Origin: Actinomycetota bacterium
Lineage (GTDB): Bacteria > Actinomycetota > Thermoleophilia > BMS3ABIN01
Assembly (NCBI GenBank): GCA_023382335.1
Contig: JAMCPM010000015.1
Span: 62,001 to 126,000 of the forward strand
DNA length: 64,000 nt
Reading direction: 5' to 3'
Shown here: piece after piece, positions 16,513-24,705 of the stretch
Numbering within the stretch: position 1 is the stretch's first letter
Layout of the letters: each line of letters begins with the position of its first letter
Program-made: the position numbers and the translations under genes
Notes under the pieces: generated by a model
Database searches by the model: none
Seen by the model: only the letters and a program-made list of their open reading frames with translations
Told to the model about the DNA's origin: nothing

Positions 16513-17471
16513 ACAACAGAGAACAAGTTCTCCTCACTGGGGCCAGCGGTTTTATCGGGGGCGCCCTGGCGCAACGTCTGGCACGTGCCGGTTACGGGGT
16601 TACGTGTCTGGTGCGGGATGGCAGCCCGGGCAGCATCAAGCTTAAAGGCATTGAAGGAATCAATATCGTAGCCGTATCCTCCTTTGACGACAACGTTCTG
16701 GCTGAGGCTCTTGACGGTATCTCCGCAACGGCTGTAATAAACCTTGCCTCTTACGGCGTCAAGCGGGATGAGCGTGATCCGGGATTGATGATCGAGGGCA
16801 ACATTTCGCTGCTCTCGGCATTGATGCAAGTGACATCAAAATGGCCCTTAAAGATTTTTGTTCATACCGGCAGTTGCTCTGAATATGCGCCGCCGGTTGT
16901 AGACACACCCATTCGGGAAGCAGATCCGTTGCGGCCAGCGTCATTGTATGGCGCCGCCAAGGCGGCAAGCTTCATGTTCGGGAACGCGTTAGCCACGGAT
17001 CTGGGAGTGCCAATGGTAACGCTGAGGCTGTTCGGAGTCTACGGGGCCGGCGAAGGACCGGAGCGCCTGTTGCCATACCTGATTGAAAGATTGAGAAATA
17101 ATGCAGAAGTAGACCTGACTGCGGGCGAACAGGTACGGGACCTGCTTTATATAGATGATGTTACTGCCGCATTTCTGGCGATCATCGAAAAAACAGATTT
17201 GCCACGAGGGGCTGTCTACAATGTCTGTTCCGGTCAGCAGGTTCGCATCAGGGATATCGCGTTATCCGTTGCCCGGGCAATGAACAAACCCGAAAAATTG
17301 CTCTTGCTTGGGGAAAGGGAATACCGAATGGACGAACCTATGTGGCTCGTGGGTGACAATACCCTTTTCAGGAGCACAACGGGTTGGCGCCCGGAAATCA
17401 GCCTTCAGGATGGGATTGAACGCATACTGGCGGCCCTCGGCGTTGAAAAGCCAAGTCCCCATTCCTGCTAA
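16509..17471 (+). CDS. NAD(P)-dependent sugar epimerase/reductase (extended SDR)
   Basis: A 320-residue extended SDR: VLLTGASGFIGGALAQRL at the N-terminus binds the cofactor, FVHTGSCSEYAP supplies the catalytic Ser/Thr, and SLYGAAKAASF is the YxxxK pair. LRLFGVYGAGEGPERLLPYL is in the usual substrate-domain position. Following RfbF and RfbG it most likely reduces the 4-keto group of CDP-4-keto-6-deoxyglucose, as RfbJ/tyvelose-pathway enzymes do, to give a CDP-6-deoxyhexose. Without rfbH in the window, a 3,6-dideoxy sugar is not supported. Its stop overlaps the next start by one base. Confidence 0.8.
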   Translation: MNNREQVLLTGASGFIGGALAQRLARAGYGVTCLVRDGSPGSIKLKGIEGINIVAVSSFDDNVLAEALDGISATAVINLASYGVKRDERDPGLMIEGNISLLSALMQVTSKWPLKIFVHTGSCSEYAPPVVDTPIREADPLRPASLYGAAKAASFMFGNALATDLGVPMVTLRLFGVYGAGEGPERLLPYLIERLRNNAEVDLTAGEQVRDLLYIDDVTAAFLAIIEKTDLPRGAVYNVCSGQQVRIRDIALSVARAMNKPEKLLLLGEREYRMDEPMWLVGDNTLFRSTTGWRPEISLQDGIERILAALGVEKPSPHSC

Positions 17472-18145
17472 TGCAGGATTTTGATAGATACTCAGATAAT
17501 TATCAGCAAGAACTAGACCGTTGCCTGAAGATCTCCGGAGATGCCTCAGGCTATTTTGCCGAGTACAAGGCCCGGTACCTGGAAAAGCGTTTAAGCGGAG
17601 ATTACAGCGGCAATATCCTGGATTACGGATGTGGTGTTGGCATGCTCTCGGCTGCTATGGCACGGTACCTGCCCCAAGCCAGGCTGAACGGATACGATAT
17701 CTCTGCGGCTAGCATTGGAAAGATAAGCAACGAAATAGCCGCGAAGGGATTATTCACGGATGATATTTCCAGGGTCGGTGGAGATTACGACCTCATAGTA
17801 CTGTCTAATGTTTTACACCATATCCCTTCCGCGGAACGCCGTATGACGATCGCAAGCCTTCATGAGAGGCTATCGCCTGCAGGGCTGATAGTGATTTTTG
17901 AACATAACCCTCTAAATCCGTTGACACGGCGAGTCGTGGACGGGTGTCCCTTTGACAAAAATGCCGAGCTGCTTGCCCCTTCAGAAGCGGTTGACTACCT
18001 GTTGAAAGCCGGGTTTCATATCAGCAGGCGGGATTACATTGTTTTTTTTCCAGGCCAGCTTAAATGGTTTCGCCCATTGGAACGGTTTCTGGGCCGATTG
18101 CCCCTTGGGGCGCAATATGTGATAACCGGGAAGAGCGATGTCTGA
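17471..18145 (+). CDS. Class I SAM-dependent methyltransferase
   Basis: A 224-residue methyltransferase with ILDYGCGVGMLSAAMARYL as motif I, LNGYDISAASI as motif II and YDLIVLSNVLHHIP as motif IV. The C-terminal part (YIVFFPGQLKWFRPLERFLGRLPLGAQY) resembles methyltransferases linked to polyprenyl-sugar clusters. Start and stop overlap both neighbours in the island operon, so it probably modifies the same glycan. The GC content is ordinary, unlike the methyltransferase at 12471. Confidence 0.8.
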   Translation: MQDFDRYSDNYQQELDRCLKISGDASGYFAEYKARYLEKRLSGDYSGNILDYGCGVGMLSAAMARYLPQARLNGYDISAASIGKISNEIAAKGLFTDDISRVGGDYDLIVLSNVLHHIPSAERRMTIASLHERLSPAGLIVIFEHNPLNPLTRRVVDGCPFDKNAELLAPSEAVDYLLKAGFHISRRDYIVFFPGQLKWFRPLERFLGRLPLGAQYVITGKSDV

Positions 18146-19094
18146 ACCAGATAAAAAACTGATCACGATTACCGTGCCAGTTTTAAATGAAGCAGATAAT
18201 GTCTCCCCTTTCTATGAAGCTGTTTGTAACGCAATAGAGCCGCTAATTGAACGGTACCGGTTCGAGTTTCTGTTTACTGATAACCATAGCTCCGACGGAA
18301 CCTTTGAAAGGCTGGCGTTTCTGGGAGATGCTGACGACCGGATCCGCGTGCTGCGCTTCTCCCGTAATTACGGCTTTCAGCGCTCCGTATACACCGGCCT
18401 GGTCAATGCGCGCGGCGATGCGGCGATACAGATCGATTGTGACTTGCAGGACCCGCCTGAAATGATCCCGCGTTTCGTCGAGAAATGGGAGCAAGGCTAT
18501 CAGAACGTCTTTGGCATCCGCAGTTCTCGCCAGGAGAATCGCCTAAAGAGTGGCATGCGCAGTTTCTTTTACCGCTTGATCGACAAATTGAGCGAAGACA
18601 ACCTGCCGCACGACGCTGGTGACTTTCGCCTGGTTGATAGAAAGATACTGGAAGCATTGAAGCAATGTGATGATTACCAGCCTTACTTGCGCGGCGAGAT
18701 TGCCGCTATGGGTTTCGGGCAGGCAGGGATTGAATACGAACGGCCGGACCGCCAACACGGTAAGAGCAAGTTCAGCACGCGCGACATGACTAAACTCGCC
18801 GTAGACGGAATTCTCAATCACTCTATTGTTCCGTTGAGAATAGCCACCTTCATCGGGCTGATGGTCTCAATGCTGACTTTTCTGGGGATAATCGGCTACC
18901 TTATAGGGAAATTCTACTTCGGAGCCGACTGGCCCGCAGGCTTCGCAACTACTACTGTTCTCATGCTCCTGGCCATTAGCCTCAACGCGCTGTTCCTTGG
19001 AATCATAGGAGAGTATCTTGGCCGCATGTATCAACAAGTGAAAAAAAGGCCGCTCGTGATTATTGAACGTGAGATCGGCGCTGATCGCAGCTAA
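18138..19094 (+). CDS. GT2 polyprenyl-phosphate glycosyltransferase (GtrB/DPM1-like)
   Basis: A 318-residue enzyme with a cytosolic GT-A domain, ITVPVLNEADNVSPFYEAV, FTDNHSSDGT and QIDCDLQDPPEMIPRFVEKW (the D-x-D and QDPPE signature), followed by two membrane helices (IATFIGLMVSMLTFLGIIGY and TVLMLLAISLNALFLGIIGEYLG). This layout is that of GtrB/DPM1 enzymes, which load a nucleotide sugar onto undecaprenyl or dolichyl phosphate. It is the last island gene and pairs logically with the GT-C transferase at 13102. Confidence 0.88.
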   Translation: MSEPDKKLITITVPVLNEADNVSPFYEAVCNAIEPLIERYRFEFLFTDNHSSDGTFERLAFLGDADDRIRVLRFSRNYGFQRSVYTGLVNARGDAAIQIDCDLQDPPEMIPRFVEKWEQGYQNVFGIRSSRQENRLKSGMRSFFYRLIDKLSEDNLPHDAGDFRLVDRKILEALKQCDDYQPYLRGEIAAMGFGQAGIEYERPDRQHGKSKFSTRDMTKLAVDGILNHSIVPLRIATFIGLMVSMLTFLGIIGYLIGKFYFGADWPAGFATTTVLMLLAISLNALFLGIIGEYLGRMYQQVKKRPLVIIEREIGADRS

Positions 19095-19102
19095 GCCCGC
19101 CG

Positions 19103-19735
19103 TGCGACAGCAATGATGATTCCGGTAGCTGCTGCTGAAGATCAAGTGCGCATCCTAAGTGGACGTCACTAAATTCCCGTCCAGCTTTTCCGTTATCTTT
19201 TTTTGCTCGGTGATGTCCTGGACCATGTGGAAGTAGACGCCCTGGCCATCGACTGAATAGGCGTCCGTCGGATAGACGCCCGTCCGTAACCATCTGCCGG
19301 TTTTCTCATCGTAATGTTCCAGCTCGACAGGTTTTTTCGATATTACCGCCTGTTCGAGAGGACACCCGGGGAAGGAGCCACGTTCCAGCTCGTGAACCGC
19401 GCGGGGACAATGAGCGCCGACCAACTCGCTTGCATCCCTGCCTAATACGTCCCTTGTCGCCTTGTTGGCAAGCAGGATGCGGTGGTTTTTATCGATCAAC
19501 AGAACGTAGAACGGCAGCGCGTCGAGTATCTGCAGCAGGCCCTGCCCAAGGTAGCTGACGTGGCTGGCTCCCTGATCGGGATTATCACCAGAAGCTTGCG
19601 ATGACGCGGGATTTGGCTCCTCGGAAGAAATCATGTCTGCTCCCCTTGCTGAAAGACTTATTCCGGAGAAATATATCAGCTAAGCATTTCCGTACCCATA
19701 GGTGAATACCCGGATAAGCCGTGTGGGGAAGGCCC
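19103..19735. repeat. 633-bp direct repeat, copy 2
   Basis: Begins eight bases after the GT2 stop with the 36-base 3' tail of hgcB, then the PAS gene, and ends at GGCCC before an AT-rich region. It carries an hgcB fragment but no hgcB, so this is the derived copy. The two copies could recombine to excise the 7.69-kb island. Confidence 0.95.
19155..19634 (-). CDS. Single-domain PAS sensor protein, copy 2
   Basis: Residue-for-residue the same as the protein at 11465-11944: a short hydrophilic leader and one PAS domain with the HCPRAVH...GCPLE loop. The identical DNA implies a recent duplication or gene conversion. It now ends against the GT2 gene. Its upstream side (19736-19893) faces the divergent MerR-receiver gene rather than the glycan genes, so the two copies may differ in expression. 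Confidence 0.8.
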   Translation of the reverse strand: MISSEEPNPASSQASGDNPDQGASHVSYLGQGLLQILDALPFYVLLIDKNHRILLANKATRDVLGRDASELVGAHCPRAVHELERGSFPGCPLEQAVISKKPVELEHYDEKTGRWLRTGVYPTDAYSVDGQGVYFHMVQDITEQKKITEKLDGNLVTST

Positions 19736-19893
19736 TATTTATGTGGAAAGAATCCCTACATAACGGCAGGAAACCAAAAGTAAAAATAATTTGAATATAC
19801 TTTAAAAATATGTAAAGAATAAAATCCAGAAAACTCTCATCGTAATGATTCCTGATTATAAAAATAACCTATTATAAAATAAGGAAATACGAT

Positions 19894-20592
19894 ATGTTCC
19901 AGGAAGAGAGTCAACCAATATATTCCATCAACGCGGTCAGTAAAATGACCAATATATCTGCAGCCACACTGCGCTACTGGGAATCACGTTTTGGTCTGAT
20001 TCAGCCGCTGAGAACCGATGGCGGGCATCGCCTCTTCAGCAGCCAGGATATCGAACGAATCAAGTGGATTAAGAGCAAGATGGATGATGACCATCTGAGA
20101 GCTCGCGAAGCCCACATGATGCTGGCGCAGAAACTAGCTCAAGAGGGAAAGCTGAATGAACCTCTCGATATTAGACATGCCATCATGATCTTGATCGCCG
20201 AAAAGGATCCGATCACCGCCGAGCTTGAACAGTATTTCCTGGAGGAGGCCGGTTATGAAGTGCTGCTGGTTTTTGATGGCAAGAAAGCTGTCAGCGAAGC
20301 CGAAAAAAAACAGCCCGATCTGATCATCATCGATGTCATCCTTCCCGGTGTCAGTGGTCTCAAAGTTTGTAAGGCCATTAAAAAGAACGACAGGACCAGC
20401 CATATCCCGATCCTCGTCTTCAGTATTCTTGACGTGCGCGACCGGGCTCTGGGCGCGGGAGCTGACGCTTTCCTTCTCAAGCCCATCGATCAACCTCAAA
20501 TGATAGAAATAGTCAAAAACCTGCTCGTCAACCAAATGCCGAAGGGAGGAAGCACCAATGACCAGGCTGAAGACCGGAAACGGCAATCTTGA
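19894..20592 (+). CDS. MerR-type HTH fused to response-regulator receiver domain
   Basis: A 232-residue fusion. Residues ~10-80 are a MerR winged helix (YSINAVSKMTNISAATLRYWESRFGLIQPLRTDGGHRLFSSQDIERI). Residues ~95-218 are a receiver domain with acidic residues EKD at 103-105, the phospho-acceptor Asp147 in IIIDVILPG and the KP pair in AFLLKPID. DNA binding first and receiver second is an unusual order for response regulators. The gene overlaps the double-KaiC ATPase by 35 bases and is surely coexpressed with it. No histidine kinase is adjacent. The 158 upstream bases are AT-rich and likely hold its promoter. Confidence 0.85.
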   Translation: MFQEESQPIYSINAVSKMTNISAATLRYWESRFGLIQPLRTDGGHRLFSSQDIERIKWIKSKMDDDHLRAREAHMMLAQKLAQEGKLNEPLDIRHAIMILIAEKDPITAELEQYFLEEAGYEVLLVFDGKKAVSEAEKKQPDLIIIDVILPGVSGLKVCKAIKKNDRTSHIPILVFSILDVRDRALGAGADAFLLKPIDQPQMIEIVKNLLVNQMPKGGSTNDQAEDRKRQS

Positions 20593-21967
20593 TTTATTGC
20601 TCTCGGGAGGCCTGCCGGAGAATTCCATCAATGTAATCATGGGCCTGCCGGGCACCGGCAAGACCATACTGGCCGAATCAATTATTTTCAACAGCGCCAG
20701 GCCCGATAGCAGGGCGCTCTATATCAGCAGTGTTTCCGAGCCCCTGGATAAAATCATCCACTACCTCCAGGATTTCAGCTTTTTTAAAGCTGAAACCATC
20801 GGCGAGTCGATAATCTACGAAGACTTAAGCGAGACGCTTCGATCGCAGGGCCTCCAGAAATCTTTTGAAAAAATCAAATCGCTGGTTCTCGAATACCGGC
20901 CCAGGATGCTGGTAATCGACAGCTTCAAGGCGTTGCACCCATATGCCGCGGATCCAAAAGAATTCCGTTCCTTCCTGTCGGAGCTGGCATCAATGCTTTC
21001 ATCCCTGCATATCACGAGCTTTCTCGTGGGCGAATATCCCTTTGACGAGGTGTCGATCTTTCCCGAGTTCGCCGTAGCGGACGGCATCATCAATCTGGAG
21101 CTGCAAAAAGACGGCGTTCGCGATATCCGTTATGTGAGAATAGTCAAAATGAGGGGCACCGAATTTTACGGCGGCGAACACGCCTATCGCATAAGTTCCG
21201 GAGGGCTGGAAATATTTCCGCGATTGACTACGCCTGCTACCCCCCCGAATTACGAGGCATCGGGAGAGCGGACAAAGAGCGGAGTCGAGGTTATCGATGC
21301 GATGCTGGACAAGGGCTTCTGGCGGGGGAGTTCCACGGCCATATTCGGCCCTCCGGGTTCCGGCAAGACGCTTTTATGCCTGCATACAATATTCAAAGGA
21401 ATAGAAAGTGGGGACAAAGGCCTGATAATCACGATGCAGGAAAATCCCACCCAGCTGACGCGAATAGCCTCGAGCTTTGGTTGGGACGTCAAGAAACTCA
21501 TCGATAAAGGCATGTTGAAGATCGTTTATACTTCCCCCGTCGAGATCCTGATGGATGAGTTGATGATAGAAATTAGGAAATCCATCGAGGAAGAAGGCTA
21601 TTCGCGGGTCATGATCGACAGCCTCAACGATCTGGAAGCATCCTCCGCTGACAACAAGCGCTTTCGCAACTACATGTACGCCTTCGTGCAAAGCATGGCG
21701 GTCAAGGGCGTTAGTCTGTTTATGACCAACGAGATCAGGGACCTGTTCGGGACCTCATACCTCTCAGAGTTCGGAATCAGCCACATGGCAGACAACCTGA
21801 TTCTCATCCATTACCTGCGAGAACAGTCGGAGGTCAAGCGAGCCATCACCGTCCTGAAGACCAGGGGCAGCCATCATGATGCGCGCATCCGGCAGTTCAC
21901 CATCGACTCCAGCGGCATGAGGATCGGCGATGAATTCTCTGATAAGACCAGCTTCCAGGGTGCTTAG
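20558..21967 (+). CDS. Double-domain KaiC-like RecA-superfamily ATPase
   Basis: A 469-residue protein of two KaiC domains. The first P-loop is GLPGTGKT (29-36) with Walker B MLVIDSF; the second is GPPGSGKT (264-271) with VMIDSLNDLEAS. Both domains keep the GLI/ISS substrate-loop patterns of KaiC homologues. These ATPases in non-cyanobacteria act in signal transduction, often paired with receiver proteins or histidine kinases, not in clocks (no KaiA/KaiB is seen). It starts inside the MerR-receiver gene, so the two probably form one signalling unit. Confidence 0.88.
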   Translation: MTRLKTGNGNLDLLLSGGLPENSINVIMGLPGTGKTILAESIIFNSARPDSRALYISSVSEPLDKIIHYLQDFSFFKAETIGESIIYEDLSETLRSQGLQKSFEKIKSLVLEYRPRMLVIDSFKALHPYAADPKEFRSFLSELASMLSSLHITSFLVGEYPFDEVSIFPEFAVADGIINLELQKDGVRDIRYVRIVKMRGTEFYGGEHAYRISSGGLEIFPRLTTPATPPNYEASGERTKSGVEVIDAMLDKGFWRGSSTAIFGPPGSGKTLLCLHTIFKGIESGDKGLIITMQENPTQLTRIASSFGWDVKKLIDKGMLKIVYTSPVEILMDELMIEIRKSIEEEGYSRVMIDSLNDLEASSADNKRFRNYMYAFVQSMAVKGVSLFMTNEIRDLFGTSYLSEFGISHMADNLILIHYLREQSEVKRAITVLKTRGSHHDARIRQFTIDSSGMRIGDEFSDKTSFQGA

Positions 21968-22026
21968 GACTGGCACGGCATTGCCGATTTCATGCGGGCC
22001 CGCAAGTCCGTCCTTCTTTCTGGCTG

Positions 22027-22110
22027 TCTAGTACCGTTTAGTCACGTTCTGTGCGGTTTCCCGCCGCCATATATCCCGTCTAATCACGTCCAGTAGCGTC
22101 CAATGCCGTG
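22027..22110. repeat. Integrase arm-type remnant (first of five similar regions)
   Basis: Contains CTAGTACCGTTTAGTCACG and GTGCGGTTTC followed by CGTCCAGTAGCGTCC. The same TAGTnCC/TAGTnnCGGTTTC arrangement recurs beside the tRNA-Leu fragments at about 24540, 25500, 27190 and 29590. It marks the left limit of the accretion zone. No tRNA fragment is left here. The interval 21968-22214 holds no gene. Confidence 0.45.
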
Positions 22111-22214
22111 CATTTGGCGCTTATCATGATCTCCACCGGGGTATTAGTTAACCAGCAAAATAATGGAAATGAATAGACCGGGGTAATGAGATTCCATACA
22201 GGAAAGGATTTCTC

Positions 22215-23144
22215 ATGAGTGACGCGATACCGTTGAATCGGGCTGAAACCGCGCGAGCCAGTCTGGCAGCTTCCATTTTCGATCTGTCGCGAGGGCGCCA
22301 GGCTTTGCTCTCCGTGGCGCAACCCGCCCTAGGAGCCCTGATCGCGCTCGGCGGTCCTCCATCGCTGGAACGGATGGTTACCGGGCTGGTCGCGGCGACC
22401 TGCGGTTTTCTCGCCGTTTTCTCTCTCAACGATGTGCTGGACCGGAAGGGCGACGCCGAGGCGCTTCGGCAAGGCAAAGCGGAATTCGAGGGGTACGATC
22501 TGGACACGGCTTTCCTGCGGCACCCGTTGGCGCGGGGCGACCTCTCACTCGCTCTGTCGGTCGCCTGGGTCGGCGGCCTGGCGGCGATCGCGGCCATCCT
22601 CGCCTACCTGCTTGCCCCTGCTGCCCTGGCGCTATTCGCCGCCGCTGTCATGCTCGAGGTGCTCTATTGTTCGCTTCGCTCGGTCACGTGGGCCAAGACC
22701 TTCGTCTCCGGTCTCATGGTCGGAGCCGGAGGGCTTGCGGGCTGGGTAGCCGTCGCGCCGCTCGACGCGCGTGCCGCAGTCTTCTTCGCCTTCCTGGCAC
22801 TGTGGGAAGTCGCAGGCCGCAACCTTCCAAACGATCTGGCCGACGTCGACGTGGACGGCCGGGTCGGCATCCGGACAGTGGCCACGGTCTTCGGCAACCG
22901 TGCCTCCTCACGAGCGACGTTCGCCGGCGCGTTGTTGACCCTGGGCGTGATGACGGTCTTGCCGATCCCGTTGTTTGCGATCGCGATCTCGGCGGTAGCC
23001 GGAGTCTGGTCGATGCTTGTGCCGGCCATTCTGCTGCTGCGCGAACCGACAAGTGCGCAGGCGGCGAGGTACTTCAACCGCGCAAGCCTGCTGCCGGCTC
23101 TGGTCTTCGTCGCGACCGTGGTCGGGTTGGGGCTCGGTCTGTAG
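22215..23144 (+). CDS. UbiA-family prenyltransferase
   Basis: A 309-residue membrane prenyltransferase with about eight helices. FSLNDVLDRKGDAEAL is the first Asp-rich motif (NDxxDxxxD) and NDLADVDVDGRVGIRT the second; both bind the prenyl diphosphate through Mg2+. It attaches a polyprenyl chain to an aromatic or other acceptor. The next gene is a MenG/UbiE-like methyltransferase six bases away, so a quinone or quinone-like lipid is the likely product. AGGAAAGG precedes the start. GC and codon use are higher than in the surrounding remnants, suggesting cargo. Confidence 0.88.
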   Translation: MSDAIPLNRAETARASLAASIFDLSRGRQALLSVAQPALGALIALGGPPSLERMVTGLVAATCGFLAVFSLNDVLDRKGDAEALRQGKAEFEGYDLDTAFLRHPLARGDLSLALSVAWVGGLAAIAAILAYLLAPAALALFAAAVMLEVLYCSLRSVTWAKTFVSGLMVGAGGLAGWVAVAPLDARAAVFFAFLALWEVAGRNLPNDLADVDVDGRVGIRTVATVFGNRASSRATFAGALLTLGVMTVLPIPLFAIAISAVAGVWSMLVPAILLLREPTSAQAARYFNRASLLPALVFVATVVGLGLGL

Positions 23145-23149
23145 GCGCC

Positions 23150-23902
23150 TTGGACGCGGAGCTTCTCGATGTATTCGACTCGAACGCGGAGACCTACGAC
23201 CGCATAAACACAGTCATCAGTCTCGGCCTCGACCGGCGATGGCGCGACTGGGCCGCTCGGGAGGCCGTGCAGCGCGTGGGCGCGAAGGTTCTCGACGCCT
23301 GCGCGGGCACTGGCCTCACGGGGCTGCGTGCGGCCGAACTCGGCGCCGAAGTGACGCTCGCGGACGCGAGCCAGGGGATGCTCGCGGTTGCCGGGCGCCG
23401 GGCGAGTGCCGCGGGCCTCAGGGTGTCAACCGTTCGGGCGGACCTGGGCGCTGCCGGCGACCTCGCGATTCCTGGCGGACCGTTCGATGCGATCACCATG
23501 GTGTTCGGCGCGCGCTACCTCCAGGATCCTTCGGCGACCATCCGCTCGCTCGCGACTCTGCTCCAGCCCGGCGGCCGTTTCGTGCTCCTTGATTTTGTGG
23601 AGCCCGACAACTCGCTGCTGGCGCGCACTGCGAGCCGCTACTTCTTCCGCGTGCTGCCGCATATCGCCTCGTGGCTCGCGGGAAGGCGCGATCTCTACGA
23701 CCGTCTCGTCGAGACGACGCGCGCCATGGGCCGTCGCGAGCACCTCGTCTCGCTGATGCGAGACGCGGATATGGAAGTCGTGGAGGTGCACAAGATGGGG
23801 TTCGGCCTCGTAGCGGGCGTGATCGGAAGGACGCCGGGGCCAACGGCTTTCATCGAAGAGTCCGGCGAGGCTTACGCTGGATGTGGAGCCGGCCATTCCT
23901 GA
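23150..23902 (+). CDS. MenG/UbiE-like C-methyltransferase
   Basis: A methyltransferase of about 250 residues. ETYDRINTVISLGLDRRWRD is the UbiE/MenG N-terminal signature, VLDACAGTGLTGLRAAELG is SAM motif I, and FDAITMVFGARYLQDP and GGRFVLLDFVEPDN are motifs IV and V. The frame stays open far upstream inside the UbiA gene; I place the start at TTG 23150, just after the UbiA stop, because homology begins there (LDAELLDVFDSNAETYD). It probably methylates the product of the adjacent prenyltransferase. Confidence 0.8.
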   Translation: MDAELLDVFDSNAETYDRINTVISLGLDRRWRDWAAREAVQRVGAKVLDACAGTGLTGLRAAELGAEVTLADASQGMLAVAGRRASAAGLRVSTVRADLGAAGDLAIPGGPFDAITMVFGARYLQDPSATIRSLATLLQPGGRFVLLDFVEPDNSLLARTASRYFFRVLPHIASWLAGRRDLYDRLVETTRAMGRREHLVSLMRDADMEVVEVHKMGFGLVAGVIGRTPGPTAFIEESGEAYAGCGAGHS

Positions 23903-23979
23903 CAGGGTTGGGAAAAATGTTGGCAGACTGAGCCTCGTTGTCCTTGTTATAAAGGATAATAAAGGTATATTATTTATAC

Positions 23980-24240
23980 ATGATATTTGAATATGACTCC
24001 CGGAAGAGCGCAGCCAATAAAAAGAAACACGACATCGATTTCGAAGAAGCTCAAATCCTGTGGGACGATCCGAATTTGCTAGAAATACCTCTAAGAACAG
24101 AAGACGAACCGAGAAACATGGTGATTGGGACAATCGAAGGGATACATTGGTCAGGTATCATCACGTACGGGGGCGAAAATATCAGAATCATTTCAGTGAG
24201 ACGAGCAAGACGAGAGGAGGTTGACATCTATGAAAGCTAA
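23980..24240 (+). CDS. brnT: BrnT family ribonuclease toxin
   Basis: An 86-residue BrnT: FEYDSRKSAANKKKHDIDFEEAQILWDDP is the family N-terminus, and IRIISVRRARREEVDIYES contains the catalytic-face Arg residues near the C-terminus. BrnT is a RelE-fold ribonuclease neutralised by BrnA. The order toxin-antitoxin with an 11-base overlap is usual for brnTA. It follows the methyltransferase at 23150-23902 by 77 bases. Confidence 0.9.
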   Translation: MIFEYDSRKSAANKKKHDIDFEEAQILWDDPNLLEIPLRTEDEPRNMVIGTIEGIHWSGIITYGGENIRIISVRRARREEVDIYES

Positions 24241-24454
24241 GGATCTGGACAAGAAATTCAATCGCGGAGAGGACATCTCTGACTACCTCGAACTACAGAA
24301 AGCCAGGAGGACATCGCAGGAACAAAAGAGAGTTAACGTCGACTTCCCGCAGTGGATGATTCATTCGCTTGATAGGGAAGCGAAAAGGCTGGGCGTTACT
24401 CGGCAGTCAATTATCAAAGTCTGGGTTGCTGAGAGGCTAAAGAAGACAAGCTGA
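24230..24454 (+). CDS. brnA: BrnA-like antitoxin
   Basis: A 74-residue antitoxin starting at ATG 24230, where AGGAGG lies nine bases upstream inside brnT; the TTG at 24221 is not needed. The N-terminus (KDLDKKFNRGEDISDYLEL) binds the toxin, and the ribbon-helix-helix C-terminus (RVNVDFPQWMIHSLDREAKRLGVTRQSIIKVWVAERLK) binds DNA. It should repress its own operon together with BrnT. Confidence 0.88.
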   Translation: MKAKDLDKKFNRGEDISDYLELQKARRTSQEQKRVNVDFPQWMIHSLDREAKRLGVTRQSIIKVWVAERLKKTS

Positions 24455-24512
24455 GATTTGAACAATCCGGATTTAGGAAGCGAATGGTACTGTAAATTGG
24501 GTTCACTTCGCG

Positions 24513-24650
24513 GGCAATTCCTGGGAAGCGACGGCCAGTTTGGTGAGTACCTTTTAGTCCTTTGTAGTGCGGCTTCCCCGAGCCACATTTACCTTCCAAT
24601 ACATTCTCTTACCATGCAGTACCCGGATTTTGGTTGGCAAAATGTTGGCA
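24513..24650. repeat. Degenerate att/arm remnant with 11-bp-period repeats
   Basis: Opens with GGCAATTCCTGG, the same lead-in that precedes the tRNA-Leu fragment at 27108, but the fragment itself has decayed. It then shows the TAGTCC..TAGTGCGG arm pattern and ends with two GTTGGCA copies 11 bases apart (24633 and 24644). I read it as the end of an older element. Confidence 0.55.
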
Positions 24651-24678
24651 AAAGATCCCTTAATTCTAACTTGCAACC

Positions 24679-24697
24679 TGTAACGATATAGGTTACA
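24679..24697. promoter_or_regulatory. Inverted repeat upstream of higBA
   Basis: TGTAAC-GATATAG-GTTACA lies nine bases before the higB GTG, overlapping AACCT...AGGTT. It is in the expected place for autoregulation by the HigA antitoxin. Confidence 0.5.
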
Positions 24698-24705
24698 TTT
24701 GGGGC

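Noticed and set aside
19894-21967. Circadian KaiC oscillator
   Set aside because: No KaiA or KaiB is present, and double KaiC-like ATPases are widespread in non-photosynthetic bacteria with signalling roles.
22667-23149. Upstream extension of the MenG-like methyltransferase into the UbiA gene
   Set aside because: The residues translated there are out-of-frame UbiA sequence, Arg-rich and without methyltransferase similarity; family similarity begins at 23150.
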